DNA of 64,000 nucleotides from Paraburkholderia sp041321145 (lineage in GTDB: Bacteria; Pseudomonadota; Gammaproteobacteria; Burkholderiales; Burkholderiaceae): positions 1 through 64,000 of the forward strand of contig NZ_JBGGWA010000004.1 of assembly GCF_041321145.1 (NCBI RefSeq). Direction: 5' to 3'. Numbering within the stretch: position 1 is the first letter of the stretch; every line of letters begins with the position of its first letter. Of this stretch, positions 18,060-26,599 are shown one piece after another. The position numbers were made by a program, and so were the translations under genes. The notes under the pieces are model-generated. The model was not told the DNA's origin. It made no database searches and worked only from the letters and a program-made list of their open reading frames with translations.

Positions 18060-18935
18060 GTGAGTCACGCCGACGAGGCAAAGGGCGCCGCGCCGGTTCC
18101 TGCCGACGCCGCGCTTGCCGCGCCCGCCACCGATTCGACGCCGGACATTGTCGACGGCATCGCTTTCGCACGCCTGTACGGCGAGCCGCTCTTCAAGCTG
18201 CCGACGGATCTGTACATTCCGCCGGACGCGCTCGAGGTGTTCCTCGAAACCTTCGAAGGCCCGCTGGATCTGTTGCTGTACCTGATCCGCAAGCAGAACT
18301 TCAACGTGCTCGACATTCCGATGGCGGACGTCACGGTCCAATACCTCGGCTACGTCGATCAGTTGCGTCAGACCAATCTTGAACTCGCGTCCGAATATCT
18401 GCTGATGGCCGCGATGCTGATCGAGATCAAGTCGCGCATGCTGTTGCCGGTGAAGAAGGCCGATAGCGGCGAAGAAGCCGAAGATCCGCGTGCGGAACTG
18501 GTGCGTCGCCTGCTCGAATACGAGCAGATGAAACTTGCCGCCCAGCGCATCGATCATTTACCGCAGCTTGGCCGCGATTTCCTGCGCGCCGAGGTGTACA
18601 TCGAGCAAAGCATCACGCCGCGCTTTCCGGACGTGAACAGCGAAGACCTGCGCGCCGCGTGGGCCGACGTGATCAAGCGCGCCAAGCTGGTCCAGCACCA
18701 CAAGATTTCGCGCGAGGAATTGTCGGTGCGCGAGCACATGAGCACGATCCTGCGGCGACTGCAAAACGCGCGCTTCATGGAGTTCTCCGACCTGTTCGAC
18801 ACGAGCAAGGGTGTGCCGGTAGTCGTGGTGAATTTCATTGCGATGCTCGAACTGTGCCGCGAGTCGCTCGTCGAAATCACCCAGGCCGAGCCGTTCGCAC
18901 CGATCTATGTGCGCCTCGCCTACCTGCCGGCCTGA
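18060..18935 (+). CDS. scpA: Segregation and condensation protein A (kleisin)
   Basis: 291 residues from a GTG at 18060. The kleisin N-terminal signature FEGPLDLLLYLIRKQNFNVL is near residues 64-83. A charged middle and a C-terminal winged-helix region follow (residues ~205-285). ScpA bridges SMC heads with ScpB in the bacterial condensin complex. The ~60-residue N-terminal extension is Ala-rich. No scpB is adjacent; panC follows after 186 bases, which contain a TACAAT that could be a -10 element at 19012. Confidence 0.9.
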   Translation: MSHADEAKGAAPVPADAALAAPATDSTPDIVDGIAFARLYGEPLFKLPTDLYIPPDALEVFLETFEGPLDLLLYLIRKQNFNVLDIPMADVTVQYLGYVDQLRQTNLELASEYLLMAAMLIEIKSRMLLPVKKADSGEEAEDPRAELVRRLLEYEQMKLAAQRIDHLPQLGRDFLRAEVYIEQSITPRFPDVNSEDLRAAWADVIKRAKLVQHHKISREELSVREHMSTILRRLQNARFMEFSDLFDTSKGVPVVVVNFIAMLELCRESLVEITQAEPFAPIYVRLAYLPA

Positions 18936-19121
18936 AGCCGCAAGACGGGGCTTGTGTGCGCCAAGGCTGCCGCGCAGACCTCGTTTCGGTGCGTCTCCGG
19001 CGCAAATCCACTACAATCCCGCGCTCCGAACCTGTCGTTATCAGCGAGGCAGCGGCCCCGCGATATCCTAGGGTTTTGTGCAACCCAATCTCGCGCCGCG
19101 CGAGGAAATCCCTGTCCGATC

Positions 19122-19955
19122 ATGAAAGTCATCAGCTCGATCCATGAATTGCGCGACCAGTTGCGCGGCCAGAATCGCACCGCCTTTGTGCCGACCATGG
19201 GCAATCTGCACGAGGGCCATCTGTCACTGATGCGCCTCGCGCGCCAGCACGGCGATCCGGTGGTGGCGAGCATCTTCGTCAATCGCTTGCAGTTCGGCCC
19301 GAACGAAGATTTCGACAAGTACCCTCGCACGCTCGAAGACGACATCAACAAACTGCAGAAAGAAGGCGTCTACGTGCTGTTCGCGCCGACGGAACGGGAT
19401 CTCTACCCGGAGCCGCAGGCGTACCGCGTGCATCCGCCGCACGATCTGGGCGACATCCTCGAAGGCGAATTCCGGCCTGGTTTCTTTCAGGGTGTGTGCA
19501 CGGTGGTGATGAAGCTGATGTCGTGCGTGCAGCCGCGCGTCGCGGTGTTCGGCAAGAAGGATTATCAGCAGTTGATGATCGTGCGCAGCATGTGCCACCA
19601 GTTCGCGCTGCCGACCGACATCATCGCGGCCGAAACCGTGCGTGACGCCGACGGCCTTGCGCTCAGCTCACGCAACCGGTTTCTGCAGGCCGCCGAGCGC
19701 GCCGAAGCGCCGGCGCTGGCCGCCGAACTCAATCGCGTGCGCGATGCCGTGCTCGCCGGCAATCGCGACTTCGCAAAACTCGAACAGGCGGCGATGGCGG
19801 CCTTGGCCGCACGGGGCTGGCAACCCGATTACATCGCGGTGCGCAAGCGCTCGAATCTGCTGCCGCCAGGCCCGCAAGACGCGAACGCCGAACTGGTCGT
19901 GCTGGCCGCCGCCAAGCTCGGCGCCACCCGTCTCATCGACAACCTCGAAATCTGA
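19122..19955 (+). CDS. panC: Pantothenate synthetase
   Basis: 277 residues from the ATG at 19122; the in-frame extension upstream is not homologous. The ATP-binding HxGH is seen in PTMGNLHEGH (24-33), followed by NRLQFGPNEDFDKYPR, the pantoate-binding FGKKDYQQL near 148, and SSRNRFL with the KMSKS-like role. It joins pantoate and beta-alanine in coenzyme A synthesis. panD follows 50 bases later and supplies the beta-alanine, so they form one pathway unit. Confidence 0.97.
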   Translation: MKVISSIHELRDQLRGQNRTAFVPTMGNLHEGHLSLMRLARQHGDPVVASIFVNRLQFGPNEDFDKYPRTLEDDINKLQKEGVYVLFAPTERDLYPEPQAYRVHPPHDLGDILEGEFRPGFFQGVCTVVMKLMSCVQPRVAVFGKKDYQQLMIVRSMCHQFALPTDIIAAETVRDADGLALSSRNRFLQAAERAEAPALAAELNRVRDAVLAGNRDFAKLEQAAMAALAARGWQPDYIAVRKRSNLLPPGPQDANAELVVLAAAKLGATRLIDNLEI

Positions 19956-20005
19956 AGCCGTCTTAGTCTGCGCAAACGCGCGCAAGAAGCCACAAGGGAT
20001 TGGTC

Positions 20006-20392
20006 ATGCAACGCAACATGCTGAAGTCGAAAATCCATCGCGTCGCGGTCACGCACTGCGAACTGCACTACGAAGGCTCGTGCGCGATCGACGAAGACTT
20101 GCTCGAAGCCGCGAACATCGTCGAAAACGAACGGATCGACATCTGGAACATCAACAACGGCGAGCGTTTTTCGACGTACGCGATCAAGGGCGAACGCGGC
20201 AGCGGCATGATTTCGCTGAATGGTTCGGCGGCGCGGCGCGCGCAGCTCGGCGATCTGGTGATCATCGCGGCGTTCGCGGTGGTCGACGAAGCGGAACTGA
20301 AGGCGGGCTGGAAGCCGGATCTGGTGTTCGTCGACGACAACAACAAGATCAAGGGCAGCCGCGATCACGTGCCGACCCAGAACTGGACCTGA
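20006..20392 (+). CDS. panD: Aspartate 1-decarboxylase, pyruvoyl-type proenzyme
   Basis: 128 residues from the ATG at 20006 (SD AAGGG, eight-base spacing). This start places the self-cleavage site at Gly24-Ser25 (HYEGSCAID), exactly as in E. coli PanD. Cleavage converts Ser25 to the pyruvoyl cofactor. The enzyme turns aspartate into beta-alanine for PanC, encoded just upstream. Residues IDIWNINNGERFSTYAI match the conserved core. Confidence 0.97.
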   Translation: MQRNMLKSKIHRVAVTHCELHYEGSCAIDEDLLEAANIVENERIDIWNINNGERFSTYAIKGERGSGMISLNGSAARRAQLGDLVIIAAFAVVDEAELKAGWKPDLVFVDDNNKIKGSRDHVPTQNWT

Positions 20393-20414
20393 GCCTGCAG
20401 TTCACCGGGCAATT

Positions 20415-21071
20415 TCATGCAGCGGGCGGCCGCGCCGCCTTCTTGCTGGTGCCGTTAGTCCATTCGATGATCGGCTGCCACTGCTCCAGATCTTTCTCGA
20501 CGCGGCTTTTGGCGACGTCCCACAAGGTCAGGCCGTGCGCCGCCAGTTGCACGTAATTCTGCGTGTCGCGCAGGTAACCCAGGACCGGCAGATTCAAACC
20601 CTCGACAAAGCGATGCAGTTGCTCCGCCGAGCGCGTGCGCGCATCGACGCGCATGCCCACCACGCCGATCTCGATCGCGCCCTTCCTGACCGCTTTTTCC
20701 TTCGCCAGCCGCTCGAGAAATTCCTGGGTGGCGAGAATATCGAACATGGACGGCTGCAGCGGCACGATCACCTTGTCAGCCAGATCCAGCGCGATATTCA
20801 GGCGATTGCCGTGCAACCCGGCCGGCGTGTCGATCACCGCGTGCTCGAGGCCCTGGGGCGGTTTGGCCGGCGTGTCCGGGTTGACCTCCCAGGTTTCGAT
20901 GGCCGACAGCGTGGCGGGCCGCAGCGCGAGCCAGGCATGCGCGGACTGCTGCTTGTCCAGGTCGGCCAGCGCGACCCATTCGCCCGCCGCCGCGAAATAG
21001 CCGGCCAGATTGGTCGAAAGCGTGCTTTTGCCCACGCCGCCCTTCGGATTCGCCACCACGATCACCGTCAT
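20415..21071 (-). CDS. Orphan ParA/MinD-type ATPase
   Basis: 218 residues. The deviant Walker A KGGVGKST is at 10-17. The switch regions follow (DLDKQQSAHAW near 38, IDTPAG near 80). The short length and lack of an N-terminal helix-turn-helix fit ParA-like proteins that position non-chromosomal cargo. No parB lies beside it, so a role in plasmid-like partition cannot be claimed. It is convergent with panD and divergent from the thioesterase gene. Confidence 0.8.
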   Translation of the reverse strand: MTVIVVANPKGGVGKSTLSTNLAGYFAAAGEWVALADLDKQQSAHAWLALRPATLSAIETWEVNPDTPAKPPQGLEHAVIDTPAGLHGNRLNIALDLADKVIVPLQPSMFDILATQEFLERLAKEKAVRKGAIEIGVVGMRVDARTRSAEQLHRFVEGLNLPVLGYLRDTQNYVQLAAHGLTLWDVAKSRVEKDLEQWQPIIEWTNGTSKKAARPPAA

Positions 21072-21283
21072 GAATTCTCCCGGAAAGAAGGCTGGGCGCC
21101 GCCAGCCGGTTTGCCGCGCTATTTGCTCTGATTTTGCGCTGATGTGTCCTGATCCGTGCCGGTTTCAGGTTCACCCGCCGATCCAGCCGTTGATAATATC
21201 GACAAATGCACCGGGGCCGAAGCCCCCGAACGGCTAATTGACCGCCCTATATCACTGATTTTTCCATAGAGGACCCGAATCTC

Positions 21284-21703
21284 ATGAGCAAACTCCGTCC
21301 GGAATACACTGTCGAGCGCCTCCACGAGCGCCAGAAGGGCACGCTGCCCGGCCTGCTGGGCGTGCATGTCCACGAGCTGGGGCAAGGCGTCCTGAGCGCG
21401 GAATTGACCGTGCGCGGCGAGTTGCTCGCGCCGAACGGCTTCTTGCATGCGGCAACCGTGATCGGCCTCGCCGACACCGCCTGCGGCTACGCGTGCCTTG
21501 CACACCTGCCCGAGACGGCACGCAATTTCACGACCATCGAGCTGAAAAGCAATTTTCTCGGCACGGCGACCGAAGGCACGATCCGCGCGGTCGCCAAGGG
21601 CGTGCATCTGGGCCGCAGCACGCAGGTGTGGGACGCCACGGTCACCGATCCGAACGGCAAGACGATCGCCCTCTTTCGCTGCACGCAGATGGTGTTGTAC
21701 TGA
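21284..21703 (+). CDS. PaaI-type hot-dog thioesterase
   Basis: 139 residues of a single hot-dog domain. The central helix carries APNGFLHAATVIGLADTACG (the usual HGG is HAA here). The strand FTTIELKSNFL and the final RCTQMVLY are typical of the PaaI/YbgC-like acyl-CoA thioesterase family. The substrate is unknown. GAGG lies upstream of the ATG, and a strong terminator follows. Confidence 0.82.
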   Translation: MSKLRPEYTVERLHERQKGTLPGLLGVHVHELGQGVLSAELTVRGELLAPNGFLHAATVIGLADTACGYACLAHLPETARNFTTIELKSNFLGTATEGTIRAVAKGVHLGRSTQVWDATVTDPNGKTIALFRCTQMVLY

Positions 21704-21734
21704 CTGAGCGATGTGAGGCGCGGCAACGCGCCAT

Positions 21735-21769
21735 AAAAAAAGCACGCGGCCTCACGGCGCGTGCTTTTT
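21735..21769. terminator. Bidirectional terminator between the thioesterase and doxX
   Basis: An A-run, AGCACGCG, a nine-base loop, CGCGTGCT and a T-run form a symmetric terminator that can serve both convergent genes. Confidence 0.9.
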
Positions 21770-21813
21770 CGTGATCCGGCGCAGCAGACCGGCTGCGCCG
21801 CCTCCCAGCAGTA

Positions 21814-22230
21814 TCAGGCAACCACTGCGCGCGGCGCTTTCGCCCCGCCCAGCGCCAGTGCACCGCCGCCGAGCAATGACTGCACCGCCAAGGCCACCGC
21901 CCAGAAGGCCGGATATTCCCAGCCACCGTGCGGCGAAGCGAATCCCCAGCCGTTATGCAGGTGCGCAGACATCGCGCCGAGCATGAACGGCAGCAGCACC
22001 AGCGCGACCCAGCGGACCTGCACGCCAAGCAACAGCGCAATACCGCCGATCAGTTCGACGAACGCCGTCACATAGCCGAGCCAGCCCGGCAAGCCGAGCG
22101 AGACAAAAAACTGCGCCGTGCCCGGCAGGGTGAAAACAAAGATTTTCTGCAGGCTATGCGCGAGATACAGGATGCCCAAGGCCAGGCGAAGGAGCAAAGC
22201 GGCCAGATCGGCGGAACGGGTCGAATTCAT
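21814..22230 (-). CDS. DoxX-family membrane protein
   Basis: 138 residues with four predicted membrane helices. LLRLALGILYLAHSLQKIF is the typical first DoxX helix, followed by GYVTAFVELIGGIALLLG. DoxX-type proteins are small inner-membrane proteins, sometimes tied to redox or thiosulfate functions; the role here is unknown. The 142 bases between it and cobQ hold only its upstream region. Confidence 0.8.
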   Translation of the reverse strand: MNSTRSADLAALLLRLALGILYLAHSLQKIFVFTLPGTAQFFVSLGLPGWLGYVTAFVELIGGIALLLGVQVRWVALVLLPFMLGAMSAHLHNGWGFASPHGGWEYPAFWAVALAVQSLLGGGALALGGAKAPRAVVA

Positions 22231-22372
22231 GAAAGTCCTTTACGGGAAAGACGGCCCGAAATCGGCCGTCGAGGTAAAGAGTTTATTCGAACGAATATGA
22301 CGTGAAAAACCGCTCCATGGGCTTTGATTATTTCTCCACAGGATTTAATCGCCCCTGCCGATCTGATCCCGA

Positions 22373-23887
22373 TCAGCCAATTGCAGCAAAAAGTTTCGTG
22401 AGATCGAGGTGCTCTGCGAGCGTGTCCGCCAAACGATCCAGCGAGGCTTCGCGCAGCGCCGGGTAGTCGATTTTCTCGGCGCCGCTCAGACCCGCCCACG
22501 CGAGCAGCGCGGCGCACGCGGCCGGCGTGTCGAACAGGCCGTGCACGTAGGTGGCGAGGATTTGGCCATCGACGGAGATCGCGCCGTCGGGATGCGCATC
22601 CCGCGCTTCGCCCAATTGCAGCGCGGGCGAAGCCAGCGCCGGACCTTGCGTCTCGCCCATGTGAATCTCGTAGCCGGCCACCGCAGGCGAACCGGGCAAC
22701 GCGAGGTGTCCGGTGACATTTTTCAGCGTTTTTTCGCGCGTCAGCACCGTCGCGTAGTCGAGCCAGCCGAGGCCCGCGACCGTACCCGGCGCACCTTCCA
22801 CGCCGTGCGGATCGGCCACTTCGCGCCCGAGCATCTGCATGCCGCCGCAAATGCCGATCACGCGGCCGCCGTAGCGCAGATGCCTTTGCAGCACGGCATC
22901 CCAGCCTTGCGCGCGCAGAAAGGCCAGGTCGCCCGGCACGTTCTTCGAGCCCGGCAGGATGATCAGGTCAGCCGGCGGAGGCGGCGTGCCGCTGCGCACG
23001 TAATGAAAATCGACCTGCGGATGCGCGCGCAGCGCGTCGAAATCGGTGTGATTGCTGATGTGCGGCAGCACCGGCACAACCACCCGCAGGGTGCGCGCCG
23101 TATCCCCGCTTTGCGCCGCACGCAGTTCCGGTGGCAGCATGTCTTCGGCATCGAGCGTCAGACCGTGCAGGTAGGGCACCACGCCGAGTACCGGCTTGCC
23201 GGTCTTCGCTTCGAGCCAGTCGAGCCCGGGCTTGAGCAAACTGACGTCGCCGCGAAAGCGGTTGATGATGAAGCCGCGCACACGCGCCTGCTCGCTTGCC
23301 GACAGACACGCGAGCGTCCCGGTCAGATGCGCGAACACCCCACCGCGGTCGATGTCGGCCACCAGCACGACCGGACAATCGACCGCTTCGGCGAAACCCA
23401 TGTTGGCGATATCGCGCTCGCGCAGATTGATCTCGGCGGGACTGCCCGCGCCTTCGACGAAAATCGTGTCGTACGCCGCTTGCAGACGCGCATACGATTC
23501 CAGCACCGCCTCGAACGCGACCGGTTTGTAGTCGTGGTAAGCACGCGCATCGAGATTCATGCGCGCCTTGCCGTGGATGATCACTTGCGCGCCGCGGTCG
23601 CTCGTCGGCTTGAGCAGCACCGGATTCAGATCGGTGTGCGCGGCGATGCCCGCGGCCACCGCCTGCAAGGCCTGGGCGCGGCCGATCTCGCCGCCGTCGA
23701 CCGTCACCGCGCTATTGAGCGCCATGTTCTGCGGCTTGAACGGCGCGACCCGCACGCCGGCGCGGCGCGCCAGCCGGCACAAACCAGCGACGAGCGTGCT
23801 CTTGCCCGCATCGGACGTGGTGCCCTGAATCATCAGCGTGCCGCGCGGCACGGATACAACGTCATGCGGGGTCGAAGTGGTGGTCAC
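22373..23887 (-). CDS. cobQ: Cobyric acid synthase
   Basis: 504 residues from a GTG at 23887; the ATG at 23833 (486 residues) is an alternative start, and neither has a strong SD. The N-terminal dethiobiotin-synthetase-like ATPase carries GTTSDAGKST. The C-terminal class I glutamine amidotransferase has the nucleophile in GRVIGICGGMQMLG and the catalytic His in ATYVHGLFD. It amidates four side chains of adenosylcobyrinate a,c-diamide using glutamine and ATP. It diverges from cobU; the 165 bases between contain no B12 box. Confidence 0.94.
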   Translation of the reverse strand: MTTTSTPHDVVSVPRGTLMIQGTTSDAGKSTLVAGLCRLARRAGVRVAPFKPQNMALNSAVTVDGGEIGRAQALQAVAAGIAAHTDLNPVLLKPTSDRGAQVIIHGKARMNLDARAYHDYKPVAFEAVLESYARLQAAYDTIFVEGAGSPAEINLRERDIANMGFAEAVDCPVVLVADIDRGGVFAHLTGTLACLSASEQARVRGFIINRFRGDVSLLKPGLDWLEAKTGKPVLGVVPYLHGLTLDAEDMLPPELRAAQSGDTARTLRVVVPVLPHISNHTDFDALRAHPQVDFHYVRSGTPPPPADLIILPGSKNVPGDLAFLRAQGWDAVLQRHLRYGGRVIGICGGMQMLGREVADPHGVEGAPGTVAGLGWLDYATVLTREKTLKNVTGHLALPGSPAVAGYEIHMGETQGPALASPALQLGEARDAHPDGAISVDGQILATYVHGLFDTPAACAALLAWAGLSGAEKIDYPALREASLDRLADTLAEHLDLTKLFAAIG

Positions 23888-24052
23888 GGAATGTCGGGCT
23901 CGGCGGTGAATAGGCAGTGAAGCGGCGACGCACACCGCAGCGATACAGTAAGTCATGCAGCGGCAATGCAGCTGTGCCGCCCGGCGCAGCAAGTTGAATC
24001 GCGGCATTATCCCATCGCGCCTGCACGCGCCGCACGCCGGTACAATCACGCG

Positions 24053-24607
24053 ATGATTCCCCGCGACCTCACCTTCGTTCTCGGCGGCGCCCGTTCGGGC
24101 AAGAGCGTGCACGCCGAACACCTGGCGAACGACAGCGCCCTCTCCGTCACGTACATCGCGACCGCGCGCGTGGCTGACGACGCCGAATTCAGCGCGCGCA
24201 TTGCGCATCATCGCGAGCGGCGTCCGGCGCATTGGCAGTTGCTCGAAGCGAGCGTGGATCTCGCCGGCGCCGTGACGCAAATCGACGCGCCGGGTCATTG
24301 CATTCTGATCGACTGTCTGACGCTCTGGCTCGCCAACCTGCTCTGTCCACCTGACGGCGACGGTTTGCCGGTCGATCGCTATCACGCCCACTTTGCCGCT
24401 TTCGAAGCGGCGCTCGTCAACGCCAAAGGCAAGATCATCGTGGTCAGCAATGAAATCGGTCTGGGCGTGGTGCCGCTCGGCGCAGAGACACGCCTCTATG
24501 TGGACGAACTCGGGCGGCTCAATCAGCGCATCGCCGCGTTGAGCAAACACGTCACGATGATGGTCGCGGGCTTGCCGCTCACCCTTAAGACAGCAGGCAG
24601 CGCGTGA
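24053..24607 (+). CDS. cobU: Adenosylcobinamide kinase / guanylyltransferase
   Basis: 184 residues from the ATG at 24053; the open frame upstream is not homologous. The P-loop GGARSGKS is at 11-18 and IAHHRERRP holds the histidine that becomes guanylylated. DCLTLWLANLL and VSNEIGLGVVP are further family signatures. It phosphorylates adenosylcobinamide and adds GMP to give the activated precursor for CobS. It heads the rightward cluster; its stop overlaps the cbiB start by one base. Confidence 0.95.
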   Translation: MIPRDLTFVLGGARSGKSVHAEHLANDSALSVTYIATARVADDAEFSARIAHHRERRPAHWQLLEASVDLAGAVTQIDAPGHCILIDCLTLWLANLLCPPDGDGLPVDRYHAHFAAFEAALVNAKGKIIVVSNEIGLGVVPLGAETRLYVDELGRLNQRIAALSKHVTMMVAGLPLTLKTAGSA

Positions 24608-25542
24608 TGCTGTCGCTTCCTCTGATCGTCACCCTGGCGACCGCGGGCGTCGCCGTCGACCGTTGGTTTGGCGAGCCGCGTACCGCGCATCCGCTGGTCG
24701 GCTTCGGCAAATGGGCCATGCGCCTCGAAACGCGCTATAACGCGGGCCGCCGCTTGCGCCTCAAAGGACTGCTCGCGTGGTCGCTGGCAGTCATGCCGCC
24801 GGTGCTGATCGCCTGGTGGCTCGTCTGGGTGCTGCCGTTTTTTGCGGCCTGCGCGGTGCACGTTGTGCTGCTGTGGTTCGCCCTCGGCGCGCGCAGTCTG
24901 CACGATCACATTGCGCCGATCGCGCAGGCCCTGGCGCGACGCGATCTGGCGCAAGCGCGTTTGCTGACCTCGCGCATCGTCTCGCGCGAAACCACTCATG
25001 CCGACGAAGCGGCGCTGTCGCGCGCCGCCGTCGAATCGGCGCTCGAAAACGGCAACGACGCGATCTTCGGCGCGCTGTTCTGGTTCGCGATCGCGGGCGG
25101 TCCGGGCGCGCTGGGGTTTCGTCTCGCCAACACGCTCGATGCAATGTGGGGCTATCGCACGCCGCGCTATTTGCGCTTCGGCTGGGCCGCCGCGCGCATC
25201 GACGACGTGCTCAACTGGGTTCCCGCACGCCTCACCGCGGCGAGCTACGCGTTGCTCGGCGATACCCGCACCGCATTGCGTTGCTGGCGCGAACAGGCGC
25301 CGCGCTGGGATAGCCCGAACGCCGGTCCGGTGATGGCCTCCGGCGCCGGCAGTCTGAATGTGTTGATCGGCGGCCCAGCGGTTTATCACGGCGCACTTGA
25401 ATATCGACCCACTTTAGGCTTCGGACACCCCGCGAAGGCCCAACATGTGACCGCAGCGTTGATGCTGGTCGAACGCACGGTCATTCTCTGGCTGGCGGTA
25501 CTGATCGTGCTGGCGTTGTTGAGTGTGCCTTTTCATGGCTGA
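24607..25542 (+). CDS. cbiB: Adenosylcobinamide-phosphate synthase (CbiB/CobD membrane enzyme)
   Basis: 311 residues from the ATG at 24607 (TGATG overlap with cobU). Several membrane helices are present, with conserved VDRWFGEPRTAHPLVGFG at the N terminus, ESALENGNDAIFGALFWF in the middle and SPNAGPVMASGAGSLNV near 245. It joins an aminopropanol moiety to cobyric acid. Nomenclature differs: CobD in Pseudomonas, CbiB in Salmonella. It overlaps the next gene by eight bases. Confidence 0.93.
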   Translation: MLSLPLIVTLATAGVAVDRWFGEPRTAHPLVGFGKWAMRLETRYNAGRRLRLKGLLAWSLAVMPPVLIAWWLVWVLPFFAACAVHVVLLWFALGARSLHDHIAPIAQALARRDLAQARLLTSRIVSRETTHADEAALSRAAVESALENGNDAIFGALFWFAIAGGPGALGFRLANTLDAMWGYRTPRYLRFGWAAARIDDVLNWVPARLTAASYALLGDTRTALRCWREQAPRWDSPNAGPVMASGAGSLNVLIGGPAVYHGALEYRPTLGFGHPAKAQHVTAALMLVERTVILWLAVLIVLALLSVPFHG

Positions 25543-26599
25543 CCGAACGGCTGACCGCATGACGGGTCCCAGCACTACGTTCGATGCAATGGTGCACGGC
25601 GGCAATCTGCACGAAGCGGCCGAGCGTTACGGCATTCCGCACGCGCAGTGGCTCGACCTGTCGACGGGTATCAATCCGCATGGCTATCCGGTGCCCCCCG
25701 TTCCCGCCGACGCATGGCGCCGCCTGCCCGACGAAGGCGACGGCTTTGCCGCCTGCGCCGCGCGTTACTACGGCGCGCCCGATGCCACGCATGTCCTGCC
25801 CGTGGCGGGGAGCCAGGCGGCGATTCGCGCGCTACCCTCGCTGCTGCGAAGCGCACAGGTTGGCATCGCGCCGCTCACGTACAGCGAATATGCGCCCGCA
25901 TTCGAGCGAGCCGGACATGAGGTCGTGCCGCTGGATGTGTCGTGGGAAACCTTGCCGGACACGCTCACTCATGTGGTCATCGTGAATCCGAACAATCCGA
26001 CCGCGGAGCATCTGAGCGCCGGCAAGCTGTTGCACTGGCATGCGCAACTGAGGGCGCGCGGCGGCACGCTGCTGGTCGACGAAGCGTTCGCGGATACGAT
26101 GCCTTCGGCGTCGCTCGCGGCGAACAGCGATCGCGACGGCTTGATCGTGTTGCGTTCGCCAGGAAAGTTTTTTGGTCTCGCAGGCGTGCGCGCGGGTTTC
26201 GTACTCGGTGCGCCGACCCTGCTCAGCGCGTTGCGTCGCACGCTCGGTGCGTGGACCGTCAGCGGTCCGGCTCGTCATGCGGTCAGCGCCGCGTTCCAAG
26301 ACACGTTGTGGCAACAGCAGATGCGTATGCGGCTCGATGGCGAAAGCGCCCGGCTGGTGAAGCTATTGCGCGCGCATGGTTTCGTCACGCGCAGCACACC
26401 GCTCTTCGCGTGGACCGACGATGCGCGCGCCGCCGCTCTGCATGAGGCTTTGGCGCAACGCGGCGTGTGGACACGGCTTTTCATGGCGTCGGGCAGTGTG
26501 CGCTTCGGGTTGCCTGCGGGCGACGTCGAATGGACGCGTTTCGAAGCGCGTTTGCGCGAAGCCGTTGCCCAATGCGTCTCCAACGTCCCAGCCCGATGA
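25535..26599 (+). CDS. cobC: Threonine-phosphate decarboxylase (Pseudomonas CobC / Salmonella CobD)
   Basis: 354 residues from the ATG at 25535; an ATG at 25559 is possible. It is a PLP aminotransferase-fold enzyme: LSTGINPHGYP near the N terminus, NPNNPT in the middle, and the Schiff-base lysine in RSPGKFFGLAGVRAG. It decarboxylates L-threonine phosphate to (R)-1-amino-2-propanol phosphate, the linker that CbiB uses. Its start overlaps cbiB and its end overlaps btuF (ATGA), so the four genes form a tight operon. Confidence 0.9.
   Translation: MADRTADRMTGPSTTFDAMVHGGNLHEAAERYGIPHAQWLDLSTGINPHGYPVPPVPADAWRRLPDEGDGFAACAARYYGAPDATHVLPVAGSQAAIRALPSLLRSAQVGIAPLTYSEYAPAFERAGHEVVPLDVSWETLPDTLTHVVIVNPNNPTAEHLSAGKLLHWHAQLRARGGTLLVDEAFADTMPSASLAANSDRDGLIVLRSPGKFFGLAGVRAGFVLGAPTLLSALRRTLGAWTVSGPARHAVSAAFQDTLWQQQMRMRLDGESARLVKLLRAHGFVTRSTPLFAWTDDARAAALHEALAQRGVWTRLFMASGSVRFGLPAGDVEWTRFEARLREAVAQCVSNVPAR

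Noticed and set aside
22409..23920. 503-codon plus-strand frame opposite cobQ
   Set aside because: An antisense shadow; CobQ motifs on the minus strand are complete.
24041..24053. Leaderless promoter for cobU (TACAAT six bases before the ATG)
   Set aside because: There is no acceptable -35 hexamer at the right distance, so the match to a -10 may be chance.
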